Below are positions 1 to 8,939 of a stretch of 64,000 nt of DNA, one piece after another. Below the pieces are notes generated by a model that saw only the letters and a program-made list of their open reading frames with translations, was not told the origin of the DNA and made no database searches. Position numbers and translations under genes: made by a program. Origin of the DNA: Blautia sp. (GTDB lineage: Bacteria > Bacillota > Clostridia > Lachnospirales > Lachnospiraceae); the NCBI GenBank assembly GCA_023663685.1, contig JAMPHB010000001.1, positions 547,220-611,219 on the forward strand, given 5' to 3'. How positions within the stretch are numbered: the stretch's first letter is position 1; each line of letters opens with the position of its first letter.

Positions 1-460
1 ACACCCATGTGAGCCTGCGGAACAAGGACATATGGGACAGAATCAGCGGGATGGCAAGGGAAATCACAAAACCCGCACAGACAAAGAGAAACTGCCGAAA
101 AGCCCGGTTAAAATCCAGCCGCGTCAGAATAATGAAGCCGATGGCAAGGAGCATACACATATTGTTAAGCACCAGCTCCGAGGCGTGCCGGTAAAACAGA
201 TGGTAAGAGGTAAAAAGCATCGCCAGAAGAACCACCTGCATCAGATAGATTCCGATGATTTTCACATCCCCTGTGGTGAGATACAGCACAAGAAAGGCAT
301 CAAAATGAATTCCAAACAACAGCACGCGCTGGGTGTGAAAGACATGCTCCCGCTGCCCCTCCTCCCCCGGAATCCGAAACACATGGAAACACTGGTAAGT
401 GTAGGCTAAAAACAGAAAGATCATTATATACTTAGACAACTGTACGATTAACCGAATCAT
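1..460 (-). CDS. FtsW/RodA/SpoVE-like membrane protein, N-terminal part (cut by window edge)
   Basis: An open frame runs on the minus strand from ATG at 458-460 to the window edge, about 153 residues with no stop. It begins MIRLIVQLSKYIMIFLFLAY and has several hydrophobic segments separated by short basic loops. The stretch LTRLDFNRAFRQF resembles the cytoplasmic loop of SEDS-family (FtsW/RodA/SpoVE) peptidoglycan polymerases, which make glycan strands at the membrane. Its ATG shares the A of the upstream U32 gene's TGA (TGATG), so translation is probably coupled. The catalytic part of a SEDS protein lies further downstream and is outside the window, so the family call rests on the N-terminus and is inference. 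Confidence 0.65.
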   Translation of the reverse strand, partial: MIRLIVQLSKYIMIFLFLAYTYQCFHVFRIPGEEGQREHVFHTQRVLLFGIHFDAFLVLYLTTGDVKIIGIYLMQVVLLAMLFTSYHLFYRHASELVLNNMCMLLAIGFIILTRLDFNRAFRQFLFVCAGFVISLAIPLILSHMSLFRRLTWV

Positions 461-2691
461 CAATCTACTCCTCTGCTATAATGGCCTCCGGTATAACGTC
501 TCTGCCAGCTCTCGGGATATCTTAGCATTCTCCCCCCGGCAAACTCGCGGTACAACATCAAAATCTCTCTCGTCTCCTCCTTCGTCTCCACTGTAAAATC
601 CATACGAAAACTATGGATTCCCGCGTCTTTTAACTCTGGAAGCTTAGAAAAAAGAAGCACCGGGAGGGAATTATAGATCACATTGTAACAGTCCGCACAA
701 TAATTCTTCGCCGGAAAGCGCTTGTGAAAGCGGTCTGTCAGGTAAGTGACGGCACTGCTTTTGTCACAGCCTTTCGTATTGCGCTTCAGGCACTGGGCGC
801 TGGTCATCAGCGGATAATATCCATAGACGATCATCTCGCTGAATGCATTGTCCCTATGGGCGATCTCCCCGGCGTTTAGCTCCAGCGGAACGGTATTGCG
901 CGCCGCGCCGAGCGCAGCAAACGCGCGAACCGCGTAATCATTGAAGGTGTAAAGATTATGGTCTATCACCACTGCAGGCTCCGGCAGCTTTCGCGTCACA
1001 AAATAGAATTCCTCATAGCTGCGAACCACAATACCGTCCAGCGCAAGTTCTGCAAGCTCACGCAGATGCTGCAGATAGCGCTCCGACGTCCTCTGCCGGA
1101 AAATGCGCGGCATCGCAAAACAGACCTCCCGCCCCGCCTCCCGGCACAAGTCTGCATCCTCTTTAAGCGCCTGCCAGATATTCTCTGCGGTGTAAGCCCC
1201 CGCATCCAGATACACCGTCGTGACAAATGGCTGTTCTAAAATCACCTCCAAAAGCTCCCGCTTCTCCGTCAGGCAGATTACCCTTTTTCGCTCTCCACCT
1301 CCCTGAAATACGGCGGCTTTTCTGTCATCTATGCCCCAGCCGGGCGGAATACGGCCGGGCGCCGGCACAAAGCTTCTCCTTCCCGCCAGATCCGCCATTT
1401 GCAGATGCCGGTCAAGCAGCAGGTCCAGCGCGTCTCTTCTGAGCTGGTTTAAGGCTCCGTTGGGAAGAAATACATTCTCGTCCATATCAACGGTAACAGC
1501 CTCCATCCCGAAAAAGGTGCCGCCCGTCTTTTTCATCCGGTCTGTGACTTCCTCCTTATTCAGCGGCTTTTTTTGGGCGGGGAGCACCTCCGGTCCCACC
1601 GCCTCTGCCTCTGCGGCGTCGCTTACCAGCTTATAGCAGGCCTTTTGCCCCACATGCAGAGTCAGATGCCCCCTCGCCTTTAACCGCTGCTGTGAGACGG
1701 AGAGTTTTTCCAGCATCTCAGGGGAAAGATTTTCCTTCTCATAGCCCGGCTTTTGAAAAGTTACCATATTCGCATCCGGTCTGTTCTTTAGATAGCCGTC
1801 CGTAAAACCGCAACGGTTCCCGAGAGACAGCAGACCTTCCCTGTCCTTCCTGCTAATCTGCAGCTTTGGGTCTGCCGTCCCCTTCGCCTGCCGCTCCATA
1901 TACAGGTCGATATAACTCCGGTAATAGCTCACCACCCCCGCGGCATAGGCGGCATCCTTCATGCGTCCCTCAATCTTTAGAGAATATACCCCCGCCTCAT
2001 GGAGCTCATGCAGATATTCGATTCCGCACAGATCCTTTAGACTCAGGACATAGGATCTCGATTGCAATTTTTCTCCAGTCTCCCCGGATACCGTATAGGG
2101 CAGACGGCAGGGCTGTGCACAGCGCCCACGGTTGCCGCTTCTTCCCCCAAGCATACTGCTGAACAGACATTGCCCGGAATAACAGTAGCACAGTGCACCG
2201 TGGACAAATACCTCAAGCTCCGCCTGCGTCAGTGCATGGACTGCTTTCAGCTCCGCGAGGGACGTCTCCCTCGCCATCACGATCCTCCTGGCTCCCAGCT
2301 CTGTAAAAAGGGCAGCCGCCTCTGCTCCCGTGGCCGTCATCTGCGTACTGATATGAACCGGTAAATCGGGAAATGCCTGCCCAATCAGGGAAAAAACGCC
2401 CATATCCTGCACCAGCACCGCATCCAGTCCCCGCTTATACAGGGGAAGCAGATAGGGATACAGTTCCTTGTCTATCTCCTGATTTTTCAGCAACGTATTT
2501 ACTGTCAGGTAGACCTTACGCCCATTTAAATGGGCATAATCTATGGCGTCCAGTATCTCCTGCGGGGAAAAATTTTCTGCATGTGCCCGGGCTCCAAAGC
2601 TCTTTCCGCCCAGATACACTGCATCCGCCCCCGCCGCCAGAACCGCCCTGAAAATATCCGGCGAGCCTGCCGGAGCCAAAAGCTCAAACAT
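460..2691 (-). CDS. Peptidase U32 family protein, long RlhA-like form
   Basis: This 743-residue protein starts with FELLAPAGSPDIFRAVLAAG, typical of U32 proteins. The U32 core signature lies at about residues 160-200: HGALCYCYSGQCLFS, then GRSGNRGRCAQPCR, whose cysteines are expected to bind an Fe-S cluster. The length well above 400 residues and the extra C-terminal region with clustered cysteines (CADCYN) match the RlhA-type subgroup with a DUF3656 insert. Relatives modify 23S rRNA (5-hydroxycytidine) or assist prephenate-dependent hydroxylation; collagenase activity is the older annotation. It sits between zapA and an FtsW-like gene. A GGGGGG ribosome site lies 5 bases before ATG. The exact substrate is not visible from sequence. 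Confidence 0.85.
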   Translation of the reverse strand: MFELLAPAGSPDIFRAVLAAGADAVYLGGKSFGARAHAENFSPQEILDAIDYAHLNGRKVYLTVNTLLKNQEIDKELYPYLLPLYKRGLDAVLVQDMGVFSLIGQAFPDLPVHISTQMTATGAEAAALFTELGARRIVMARETSLAELKAVHALTQAELEVFVHGALCYCYSGQCLFSSMLGGRSGNRGRCAQPCRLPYTVSGETGEKLQSRSYVLSLKDLCGIEYLHELHEAGVYSLKIEGRMKDAAYAAGVVSYYRSYIDLYMERQAKGTADPKLQISRKDREGLLSLGNRCGFTDGYLKNRPDANMVTFQKPGYEKENLSPEMLEKLSVSQQRLKARGHLTLHVGQKACYKLVSDAAEAEAVGPEVLPAQKKPLNKEEVTDRMKKTGGTFFGMEAVTVDMDENVFLPNGALNQLRRDALDLLLDRHLQMADLAGRRSFVPAPGRIPPGWGIDDRKAAVFQGGGERKRVICLTEKRELLEVILEQPFVTTVYLDAGAYTAENIWQALKEDADLCREAGREVCFAMPRIFRQRTSERYLQHLRELAELALDGIVVRSYEEFYFVTRKLPEPAVVIDHNLYTFNDYAVRAFAALGAARNTVPLELNAGEIAHRDNAFSEMIVYGYYPLMTSAQCLKRNTKGCDKSSAVTYLTDRFHKRFPAKNYCADCYNVIYNSLPVLLFSKLPELKDAGIHSFRMDFTVETKEETREILMLYREFAGGRMLRYPESWQRRYTGGHYSRGVD

Positions 2692-2732
2692 GTATTCCCC
2701 CCTTTCTTTTTAAAATCAAAGCTCCCCCACTG

Positions 2733-2762
2733 AAAAAGGACAGGCAACGCTCTGTCCTTTTT
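2733..2762 (-). terminator. Hairpin terminator/attenuator between zapA and the U32 gene
   Basis: An 11-bp perfect stem (AAAAAGGACAG / CTGTCCTTTTT) with an 8-base loop sits directly after the zapA stop, with a T-run on the minus strand. It should end most transcription from the zapA promoter. No clear promoter is visible before the U32 start, so read-through is probably needed for the downstream genes. Confidence 0.75.
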
Positions 2763-2763
2763 C

Positions 2764-3201
2764 CTATGGCTGCTTCTTCTTTCCTTTGCTGCCATCCAGC
2801 AGCTTGTCCTCCAGCGCCGCCTCCAGACGTGCCTTATTTAAAAGCAGCTCTTTATTCTCTGACTCAAGCTCCTTCATGGAAGCCTCTGCGCTCTCGGTCT
2901 TGATCTGGTTGGAAATCAGATCGTGCTTTAAGTCGTAGATCTCCTTGTCTCTATTCTCGATATCTCTCTCCAGCTTCTCCACCTGCGCCTTCGCCTTAAA
3001 ATAGTCGTCCGCAATATTCAGATGAATCAATGTGTTCTTCATCCCCACCGGAATATGCTTATAATCCTCTAGCGCTTCCAGCTCTGCAATCTTATTGTTT
3101 ATGTATGCGGCTACTCTCTGCAGGTAATCCTCCCCCTCATAACCGCTCAGTGTATATACTTTTCCGTCAATTACTACCTCTGCACTTGTCTTGGCTGACA
3201 T
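2764..3201 (-). CDS. zapA: Cell division protein ZapA
   Basis: A 145-residue protein with the ZapA fold: an N-terminal beta/alpha part (VVIDGKVYTLSGYEGEDYLQ) followed by NKIAELE and a helix, then a long charged coiled coil at about residues 70-135. ZapA binds FtsZ in the cytoplasm and bundles protofilaments at the Z-ring. The coiled coil is longer than in Bacillus ZapA (about 85 residues), a common form in clostridia. GGAGGA lies 6 bases before ATG. It has its own promoter (3234-3263) and is followed by a terminator, so it is partly independent of ruvAB upstream. Its neighbours include a probable FtsW-like gene, consistent with envelope and division functions. Confidence 0.88.
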   Translation of the reverse strand: MSAKTSAEVVIDGKVYTLSGYEGEDYLQRVAAYINNKIAELEALEDYKHIPVGMKNTLIHLNIADDYFKAKAQVEKLERDIENRDKEIYDLKHDLISNQIKTESAEASMKELESENKELLLNKARLEAALEDKLLDGSKGKKKQP

Positions 3202-3233
3202 GTCTTATCCTCCGATTCTATACAACCCAAACC

Positions 3234-3263
3234 ACTATATGTTGTATTATAAACGTATGTCAA
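3234..3263 (-). promoter_or_regulatory. Sigma-A type promoter for zapA
   Basis: TTGACA (3258-3263) and TATAGT (3234-3239) on the minus strand are separated by 18 bases, about 35 bases before the zapA ATG. Confidence 0.6.
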
Positions 3264-3279
3264 CACATATGCAAGTACT

Positions 3280-4275
3280 TTATGCACCGGTACGTCCAAA
3301 ATGTGTATAGGCGAGCTGCGTAGCCACCCTCCCCTTCGGCGTGCGGTTAATAAAACCGTTCTTCACCAGATAAGGCTCATACACATCCTCGATCGTCCCC
3401 GAATCCTCGCCGATAGAGGCCGCCAGCGTGTCCAGTCCTACCGGTCCTCCATCAAATTTGTCGATGATCGTCAGAAGGATATTCCGGTCGTTCTGGTCGA
3501 GCCCCAGCTTGTCAACCTCCAGAAGATCCAGCGCAAAAGCCGCCACCTCGTAGGTGATCCGTCCGTCATATTTCACCTGGGCAAAATCCCGCACCCTCTT
3601 TAACAGACGGTTCGCAAGGCGCGGCGTCCCCCGGGATCTGCGGGCCAGCTCGTGGGCGCCCTGCGCATCAATCTCCACACCCAGGACATGGGCAGACTGC
3701 TCAAGAATCCGGCGAAGCTCCTCCACAGTGTAATACTCCATATGGCTGACAACTCCGAAGCGGTCTCTCAGGGGCGCGGAGAGCATCCCCGCTCTTGTCG
3801 TGGCTCCCACTAAGGTGAACTTTGGAAGATTCAGGCGGATGGAGCGCGCCGACTCTCCCTTGCCGATCATTACGTCGATAGCATAGTCTTCCATCGCAGG
3901 GTAGAGCACCTCCTCCACCTGGCGGTTCAGTCTGTGTATCTCATCCACAAAAAGTATATCCGATTCTGAAAGATTGTTGAGGATTGCTGCCATCTCCCCG
4001 GGCTTTGCAATCGCCGGGCCGGAGGTCACCTTAAGATGACTCCCCATCTCGTTGGCAATTATCCCGGCCAGCGTCGTCTTTCCAAGTCCCGGCGGTCCGT
4101 AAAAAAGTACATGGTCAAGCGCCTCTCCCCGGGCCTTTGCCGCCTCGATATATATCTTTAAATTGTCTTTAAGCTTCTCCTGCCCGATATAATCCGTCAG
4201 CTTCTGCGGGCGCAGGCTCGCCTCTATTCTCAGATCCTCTTCCTGCAGCTGCGTCGATATCACGCGCTTTTCCAT
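3280..4275 (-). CDS. ruvB: Holliday junction branch migration helicase RuvB
   Basis: A 331-residue AAA+ ATPase of normal RuvB length. Visible motifs are Walker [11 protein letters not shown] at about residue 60, Walker [10 protein letters not shown], sensor 1 VGATTRAG, the arginine-finger region SAPLRDRFG and a C-terminal winged helix ending near [10 protein letters not shown]. RuvB hexamers, loaded by RuvA, pump DNA through Holliday junctions during recombinational repair. It lies 17 bases after ruvA and is co-transcribed with it from the LexA-box promoter. The C-terminus FGRTGA is short but ordinary. Confidence 0.97.
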   Translation of the reverse strand: MEKRVISTQLQEEDLRIEASLRPQKLTDYIGQEKLKDNLKIYIEAAKARGEALDHVLFYGPPGLGKTTLAGIIANEMGSHLKVTSGPAIAKPGEMAAILNNLSESDILFVDEIHRLNRQVEEVLYPAMEDYAIDVMIGKGESARSIRLNLPKFTLVGATTRAGMLSAPLRDRFGVVSHMEYYTVEELRRILEQSAHVLGVEIDAQGAHELARRSRGTPRLANRLLKRVRDFAQVKYDGRITYEVAAFALDLLEVDKLGLDQNDRNILLTIIDKFDGGPVGLDTLAASIGEDSGTIEDVYEPYLVKNGFINRTPKGRVATQLAYTHFGRTGA

Positions 4276-4292
4276 ATATGTACCTACTTTCT

Positions 4293-4898
4293 CTAAGACA
4301 TGCGCTTCAACGCCGCCCGCAGCACGTCCTCTACACTCTGTCCCTCTGCCGTCTCCACTGCGGAAACCGCCTTTAAACTCTCTGCGGAGGAATAGCCCAG
4401 GGCGGTCAATGCGAGCACCGCATCATTCTTCACCGTGCTTTCCGCACTCCCTGCGTGCTCTGCAGCATGTGCCGCCTTTTTCTCAAATGCATCCTCGAGG
4501 GAGAGCTTGTCCTTAAGCTCAAGAATGACCCGCTGGGCTGTCTTCGCCCCTACTCCGGGAGCCCTGGCGATCGAACGGGAATCCCCGGCAAGCACTGCAA
4601 AGCGCAGATCGTCCGCATCCAGTGTGGACAAAATGGCCAGCCCTCCCTTGGGTCCGATGCCGCTCACCGTAATCAGCAGCCTGAATAATTCCAGATCCTC
4701 CTTCGTGAGAAATCCGTAGAGTATCATCACATCCTCCCTGAGATGCAGATAGGTATAAACCTTAAGCTCCTCCCCCACCGCGGGAAGATATTCCAGTGCT
4801 TTCGCCGGAATGAACACCCTGTAGCCGATGCCCCCGGCCTCTATCACGATCGAATCAGGAGCCGTCTCCGCCAGCTCCCCCTTTATATATGCGTACAT
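4293..4898 (-). CDS. ruvA: Holliday junction DNA helicase subunit RuvA
   Basis: 201 residues, the normal RuvA size, starting [11 protein letters not shown] with domain I (OB fold), helix-hairpin-helix motifs in domain II ([18 protein letters not shown] and [21 protein letters not shown]) and a C-terminal domain III that contacts RuvB. RuvA tetramers clamp Holliday junctions and load RuvB. An in-frame upstream ATG would add 22 residues, but AAAGGAG lies 7 bases before the ATG at 4898 and family alignment also begins there. The gene has its own promoter with an embedded LexA box, so ruvAB is probably SOS-induced. Confidence 0.95.
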   Translation of the reverse strand: MYAYIKGELAETAPDSIVIEAGGIGYRVFIPAKALEYLPAVGEELKVYTYLHLREDVMILYGFLTKEDLELFRLLITVSGIGPKGGLAILSTLDADDLRFAVLAGDSRSIARAPGVGAKTAQRVILELKDKLSLEDAFEKKAAHAAEHAGSAESTVKNDAVLALTALGYSSAESLKAVSAVETAEGQSVEDVLRAALKRMS

Positions 4899-4935
4899 AA
4901 GCGCTCCTTTGTCCTCATTTACTAACACTGAAAAC

Positions 4936-4964
4936 AGTATAACAAACATTTGTTCTGTTTGCAA
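4936..4964 (-). promoter_or_regulatory. ruvAB promoter
   Basis: On the minus strand TTGCAA (4959-4964) and TATACT (4936-4941) are separated by exactly 17 bases, about 38 bases before the ruvA ATG. The LexA box lies inside the spacer. Confidence 0.65.
4943..4956 (-). promoter_or_regulatory. LexA/DinR box in the ruvAB promoter
   Basis: The minus strand reads AGAACAAATGTTTG, matching 13 of 14 positions of the Gram-positive LexA consensus CGAACRNRYGTTYG. It occupies the spacer between the -35 and -10, where a bound repressor would exclude RNA polymerase. ruvAB is a known LexA target in several Bacillota. Confidence 0.7.
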
Positions 4965-4970
4965 GGGGAA

Positions 4971-5693
4971 TTATGAAATTAAATCCTTCACCACCTCGCC
5001 TGCCAGCAGCAGGCCTGCTACCGGGGGCACATAGGCCACGCTTCCGGGAACTGCCCGGCGTCCGTTTTTGGCCGCCTCCTCCACGGACACTGTGCTCTCC
5101 CCATGCGGCTTTATGGGCGGTTCTGTAGAATATACCACCTTAAGTTCCTTTACCCCGCGCTTTTTTAACTCCCGCCGCATCACTTTCGCCAGCGGGCACA
5201 TGCTGGTCTTATAGATATCAGTCACATGAAGCTGGGCGGCATCCAGCTTATTTCCGGCGCCCATGGAGCTGATGACCGAAACTCCCGCCTCCTTTGCCCT
5301 CTGGATAATCTCCAGCTTCGCCGCTACCGTATCCACTGCGTCCACCACATAGGAAAAGCCGGAAAAATCAAAGCTGTCCGCATTTTCCGGGAGATAGAAG
5401 CAGCGCCTGACCTCTACCACCGCCTCCGGGTTGATGTCCGCAATCCGTTCCGCCATCACATCTACCTTATACTGCCCCACAGTCTTTGTGGTCGCAATAA
5501 TCTGCCGGTTGATGTTCGTGATGCTGACCCGGTCGTTGTCCACGAGCATAAAAGCACCCACACCGGAGCGTGCCAGCGCCTCCGCCACATAGCCTCCCAC
5601 ACCGCCGATTCCAAAGACCGCCACTCTCGCACTTTTAAGCTTTTCCATACCTTCCCCAAGGAGCATCCGTGTTCTTGCAAACTGTTCCTGCAT
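4971..5693 (-). CDS. tcdA: tRNA threonylcarbamoyladenosine dehydratase TcdA (ThiF/MoeB-like)
   Basis: A 240-residue E1-like enzyme of the TcdA (YgdL/CsdL) group. It has a Rossmann ATP-binding segment VFGIGGVGGYVAEALARSG at about residues 27-45, the DNDRVSITNINRQ adenylation motif, and VDAVDTVAAKLE. TcdA uses ATP to cyclise t6A37 of tRNA to ct6A, which strengthens decoding of ANN codons. The SMGAGNKLDAA and YSTEPP motifs separate it from MoeB and ThiF, and no thiamine or molybdopterin genes are nearby. AAGGA lies 9 bases before the ATG. It falls between larE and ruvA in the long minus-strand block. Confidence 0.88.
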   Translation of the reverse strand: MQEQFARTRMLLGEGMEKLKSARVAVFGIGGVGGYVAEALARSGVGAFMLVDNDRVSITNINRQIIATTKTVGQYKVDVMAERIADINPEAVVEVRRCFYLPENADSFDFSGFSYVVDAVDTVAAKLEIIQRAKEAGVSVISSMGAGNKLDAAQLHVTDIYKTSMCPLAKVMRRELKKRGVKELKVVYSTEPPIKPHGESTVSVEEAAKNGRRAVPGSVAYVPPVAGLLLAGEVVKDLIS

Positions 5694-5732
5694 ACTAATC
5701 CATCCTTCCAGGCAGGAATCTGCATTCCCGCG

Positions 5733-6557
5733 CTATTTCCGCCCTCTATCCAGCACCTCATTCATGCTCCCGCTCCGAAAGCCCTTTAAGTCCAGGGCTG
5801 CATAGGAAAACCCAAAACTCTGCAGGTTCCCGTAAATCTCTAAGCGAAGCCCCTCCTCTAAAAAACGGGAGAAATCCTCAGGCAGCACCTCGATTCTCGC
5901 CACGTCCCCCTGCAGGCGCACCCTAAGCTGCCGAAAGCCCTTGCTGGTCAGGTACTGCTCCGCCTTCTCCACCCTGCGAAGCTTCTCCTCTGTGATTCTC
6001 TCCCCATAAGCAAACCGGGAGGCAAGGCAGGCAAAGCTGGGCTTATCCCATGTGGAAAGTCCATGATTCCTTGAGAGTGTCCGGATTTCCTCCTTACACA
6101 GCCCGCTCTCACGAAGCGGACTTTTGACGCCAAGCTCCTCCACCGCCAGAAGTCCCGGACGGTAATCCCCCTCGTCGTCTGTATTGGAGCCCTCTGCCAC
6201 CACCCGTATGCCGTAAGCCTCCGCCTTTTCGGCGAGTGCCTGAAAAAGTGCCCTCTTGCATAAATAACAGCGGTTTTGGGGATTTTGAGCCACTCCTTCG
6301 ACCTGCAGCGTCTCCACAGGCACCATGAGCTGTCCGATTCCCTGCTTCGCGCAGAATTCCTTTGCCTCTGTAAGCTCCCGCTCCGGAAAAAAGGGCGAAA
6401 CTGCCGTCAGCGCCAGCACGCTCTCCCTCCCCAGGGTTTCCGCCGCCGCACATAAGAGAAATGAGGAATCCACACCACTGGAAAAAGCAATGGCTATCCG
6501 CCCCTGCTCCTTTAGAATGCTCTGCAGCTTCTTGTATTTATCCTGCAATCCATCCAT
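5733..6557 (-). CDS. larE: ATP-dependent sacrificial sulfur transferase LarE
   Basis: A 274-residue PP-loop ATPase: SSGVDSS at residues 26-32 is the pyrophosphatase loop and KPSFACLASRF carries the cysteine that LarE-type enzymes sacrifice as sulfur donor. CYLCK earlier adds two cysteines. LarE activates and thiolates a nicotinic-acid-derived precursor of the nickel-pincer cofactor of lactate racemase. larB and larC are not in the window, so its partners must be elsewhere or its role differs. The ATG at 6557 has GAGGAGG five bases upstream and lies one base after the stop of the preceding gene (TAAGATG), so translation is coupled. An in-frame TTG nine codons earlier is not preferred. Confidence 0.85.
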   Translation of the reverse strand: MDGLQDKYKKLQSILKEQGRIAIAFSSGVDSSFLLCAAAETLGRESVLALTAVSPFFPERELTEAKEFCAKQGIGQLMVPVETLQVEGVAQNPQNRCYLCKRALFQALAEKAEAYGIRVVAEGSNTDDEGDYRPGLLAVEELGVKSPLRESGLCKEEIRTLSRNHGLSTWDKPSFACLASRFAYGERITEEKLRRVEKAEQYLTSKGFRQLRVRLQGDVARIEVLPEDFSRFLEEGLRLEIYGNLQSFGFSYAALDLKGFRSGSMNEVLDRGRK

Positions 6558-6558
6558 C

Positions 6559-7071
6559 TTATTCCTCCTCACCGCTCCCCCCAAAGGGAACTCTCGCGAT
6601 AATTTCCTGCGACAGAATGCCAGTCACCAGCCCGGTCAAAAGCCCTGCAATCAGAAGAGCCGGGGCATAGTAAAAAATGTGATAATTTTCCACTATGAGA
6701 GCCGCCACAAGAAGCTGGCCGATGTTGTGACTGATTCCTCCCGCCACACTGACGGAGACACAGCTCAGCTTTCCTCCCCGCTTTAAGAGCCACATGACAA
6801 GAAAGCTCAACAGCCCGCCGGCCAGTGAGTAGAGAATACTAAACATATTCCCAAAAAGAAAACCGGTAAGCACAATGCGGAGCACTGACACGAGAAGCGC
6901 CTCCTTCGCCCCCATGGTGTAGAGAGTCAAAAGCACCACAAGATTCGCAAGTCCCAGCTTGATTCCGGGAATTCCGAAGGAAACCGGAACAAGTGTCTCT
7001 ATATAGCTGCAGATCATCGCCACAGCGATGTACATACCGATTTTTGCAATCCGTTTACTGCGCGAAGCCAT
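6559..7071 (-). CDS. Gx transporter family / heptaprenyl diphosphate synthase component I-like membrane protein
   Basis: A roughly 170-residue membrane protein starting at the ATG at 7071, which has AAGGAGG about 10 bases upstream; a longer frame would add an arginine-rich, non-family leader. It has about five hydrophobic helices. The IPGIKLGLANLVVLLTLY and GGISHNIGQLLVAALIV segments are typical of Pfam Hpre_diP_synt_I, now often called Gx transporter and resembling substrate-binding components of ECF importers. It overlaps the NusG-domain-II gene by 17 bases, a common pairing in clostridia, often near apbE and rnf genes as here. The transported substrate is unknown, and polyprenyl synthesis should not be assumed. 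Confidence 0.75.
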   Translation of the reverse strand: MASRSKRIAKIGMYIAVAMICSYIETLVPVSFGIPGIKLGLANLVVLLTLYTMGAKEALLVSVLRIVLTGFLFGNMFSILYSLAGGLLSFLVMWLLKRGGKLSCVSVSVAGGISHNIGQLLVAALIVENYHIFYYAPALLIAGLLTGLVTGILSQEIIARVPFGGSGEEE

Positions 7072-7438
7072 CCAGCGCTCCCTCCTTACCGCTCTCCACC
7101 CGCACCACCACCCGGTTGGGCAGACAGACAATCGTTTCCCCCTCCCTGCTAACCGCCCGCTGGTGTACGCAGAGCTTGTCCGGGCAGACGGCCTCCTGCA
7201 TATCCGCCCAGCCATCCGCGATCACAAGCACATTGGTCACTACAGAGGATTCGTCGGTAATCTCTACGGTCTGATCTTCTCCAAGCGGATAACGGCCATA
7301 GTCCTTTCCGTCGACCGTCACTAACACCCAGCCGTTTCCCCCGCCCCTTTGCAGAGAAAATGCAAGGAGCAGAACAAGGCAGACAAGAAACAGCGCTCCA
7401 ATAAAAATCACATCATTTTTACCGAATTTTTTATCCAT
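7055..7438 (-). CDS. NusG domain II-containing membrane-anchored protein
   Basis: A 127-residue protein with one N-terminal membrane helix (VIFIGALFLVCLVLLLAFSL, about residues 9-28) and a small beta domain matching NusG_II, with a CPDKLCVHQ motif near residue 88. These proteins lack the RNA polymerase-binding NGN domain, so they are not transcription factors; the domain should sit outside the membrane. It lies directly between miaB (8-base overlap) and the Gx transporter gene (17-base overlap), and this pair is widely conserved, so it probably assists that membrane protein or a flavin/redox function. The ATG at 7438 has GGGAGAG nearby; an earlier in-frame start lies deep in miaB. Confidence 0.75.
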   Translation of the reverse strand: MDKKFGKNDVIFIGALFLVCLVLLLAFSLQRGGGNGWVLVTVDGKDYGRYPLGEDQTVEITDESSVVTNVLVIADGWADMQEAVCPDKLCVHQRAVSREGETIVCLPNRVVVRVESGKEGALDGFAQ

Positions 7439-8894
7439 CCACCGGCTCTCCCAGATAATAAAAGCCTTTACACTCCGCAAGCCTCACTTTTTTCATGGTT
7501 CCAATCATGGAAATATCCCCCAGAAAATGTACAATGGAATTGTTCGACAGACGGCCAGTGACAAGACGGCCATCCTGCGCATTCTGCTCCTCCACCAGCA
7601 CCTCCCCTGTTTTGCCCTCAAGCGCCATGGCTTTCTTCGCGCTGATGGCCTGCACCTCCTTTAAAAGAACGTTAAACCGTGCCTTTGCGGTAGAAATGTC
7701 CACCTGATTTTCCATGGAGGCGGCAGGCGTTCCGGTGCGTTTGCTGTACAGAAATGTAAACGCACTGTCAAACTCCACCCGCTTTACCACATCCATCGTC
7801 TCCAAAAAGTCCTCCTCTGTCTCCCCGGGGAATCCCACAATAATATCCGTAGTCAGCGCAATATCCGGCACAGCGGTTCGGATTCTCTCTACGAGGGAGA
7901 GATACTGCTCCTTGTCATAACAGCGGTTCATCTGTTTTAAAATGCGGGAGCTGCCGGACTGCAGCGGCAGATGCAGATGACGGCACACCTTGCCGCACTC
8001 CTTCATTGCCAGAATCAGCTCTTCGGAAAGATCCTTCGGGTGGGAGGTCATAAACCGGATACGCTTTATGCCGGAAATCTCATTCACCTCCCGAAGGAGA
8101 TCTGCAAAGGATACCTCAGGCTTTAGTCCCTTTCCATAGGAATTGACATTTTGCCCCAGCAGCATGACCTCGCACACCCCGTCTGCCGCCAGTGTCCGGA
8201 TCTCCCGGATAATATCCCCCGGCTCCCGGCTCCGTTCCCGCCCTCGCACATAGGGGACGATGCAATAGCTGCAAAAATTGTTGCATCCAAACATGATGTT
8301 CACCCCGGACTTAAAGGGATATTTTCGCTGAACCGGCAGCTCCTCCACGATTCTGTCCTGCTCCTCCCAGATGTCCACTACCATCTGCTCCGATTCCAGG
8401 CTCCGGTAGAGAAGCTCTGCAAATTTGTAGATATTATGCGTTCCGAATACCAGATTGACAAAGGGATACGAGCTCTTTAACTTCTCCACCACCCCATGCT
8501 CCTGCATCATACAGCCGCAGAGGGCAATCCGCATATTTTTGTTTTTCCTCTTATAGCCCAGGAGCGTGCCGAGACGGCCATACACCTTATTGTTGGCATT
8601 CTCCCGGACCGTGCAGGTATTGTATATGACAAAATCTGCATTTTCATCCTCTGTGAGCAGATATCCCACATCCGAGAGAATGCCCGAAAGCTTCTCGGAG
8701 TCCCTGGCGTTCATCTGACAGCCGAAGGTGGTCACACAGGCTTTCGGAAAGCCGCCATTTTTCTCTTTATATGCTTTTATCCACTCCCTGCATTTGGCCA
8801 TATAGTAATATTGTCTGGCCGGCTCTTCTGCAGGAGGCTCTGCATGGATATCTATATTATCTAAATCAACTTCGCTATACATTTCTCTTGACAC
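7431..8894 (-). CDS. miaB: tRNA-2-methylthio-N6-dimethylallyladenosine synthase MiaB
   Basis: A 487-residue radical SAM methylthiotransferase. In order: an N-terminal extension of about 60 residues, the UPF0004 domain with TFGCQMNARDSE and cysteines at CGCMMQEH binding one [4Fe-4S] cluster, the radical SAM CNNFCSYC motif (CxxxCxxC) binding the second, and a C-terminal TRAM RNA-binding domain around GKTGEVLVEEQN. MiaB adds a methylthio group to i6A37 of tRNAs reading UNN codons. GDIIREI and VNSYGKG support MiaB over MtaB or RimO. It is followed with overlap by the NusG_II gene. Confidence 0.95.
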   Translation of the reverse strand: MSREMYSEVDLDNIDIHAEPPAEEPARQYYYMAKCREWIKAYKEKNGGFPKACVTTFGCQMNARDSEKLSGILSDVGYLLTEDENADFVIYNTCTVRENANNKVYGRLGTLLGYKRKNKNMRIALCGCMMQEHGVVEKLKSSYPFVNLVFGTHNIYKFAELLYRSLESEQMVVDIWEEQDRIVEELPVQRKYPFKSGVNIMFGCNNFCSYCIVPYVRGRERSREPGDIIREIRTLAADGVCEVMLLGQNVNSYGKGLKPEVSFADLLREVNEISGIKRIRFMTSHPKDLSEELILAMKECGKVCRHLHLPLQSGSSRILKQMNRCYDKEQYLSLVERIRTAVPDIALTTDIIVGFPGETEEDFLETMDVVKRVEFDSAFTFLYSKRTGTPAASMENQVDISTAKARFNVLLKEVQAISAKKAMALEGKTGEVLVEEQNAQDGRLVTGRLSNNSIVHFLGDISMIGTMKKVRLAECKGFYYLGEPVDG

Positions 8895-8939
8895 TTCCTA
8901 AAATATTTCTCCTTGTCAGTATATTTACTAATTCTGCGA

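Noticed and set aside
32..409. Plus-strand open frame of 125 codons at the left edge
   Set aside because: The opposite strand encodes a hydrophobic FtsW-like frame with a coupled start; the plus frame has basic, low-complexity composition and no ribosome site.
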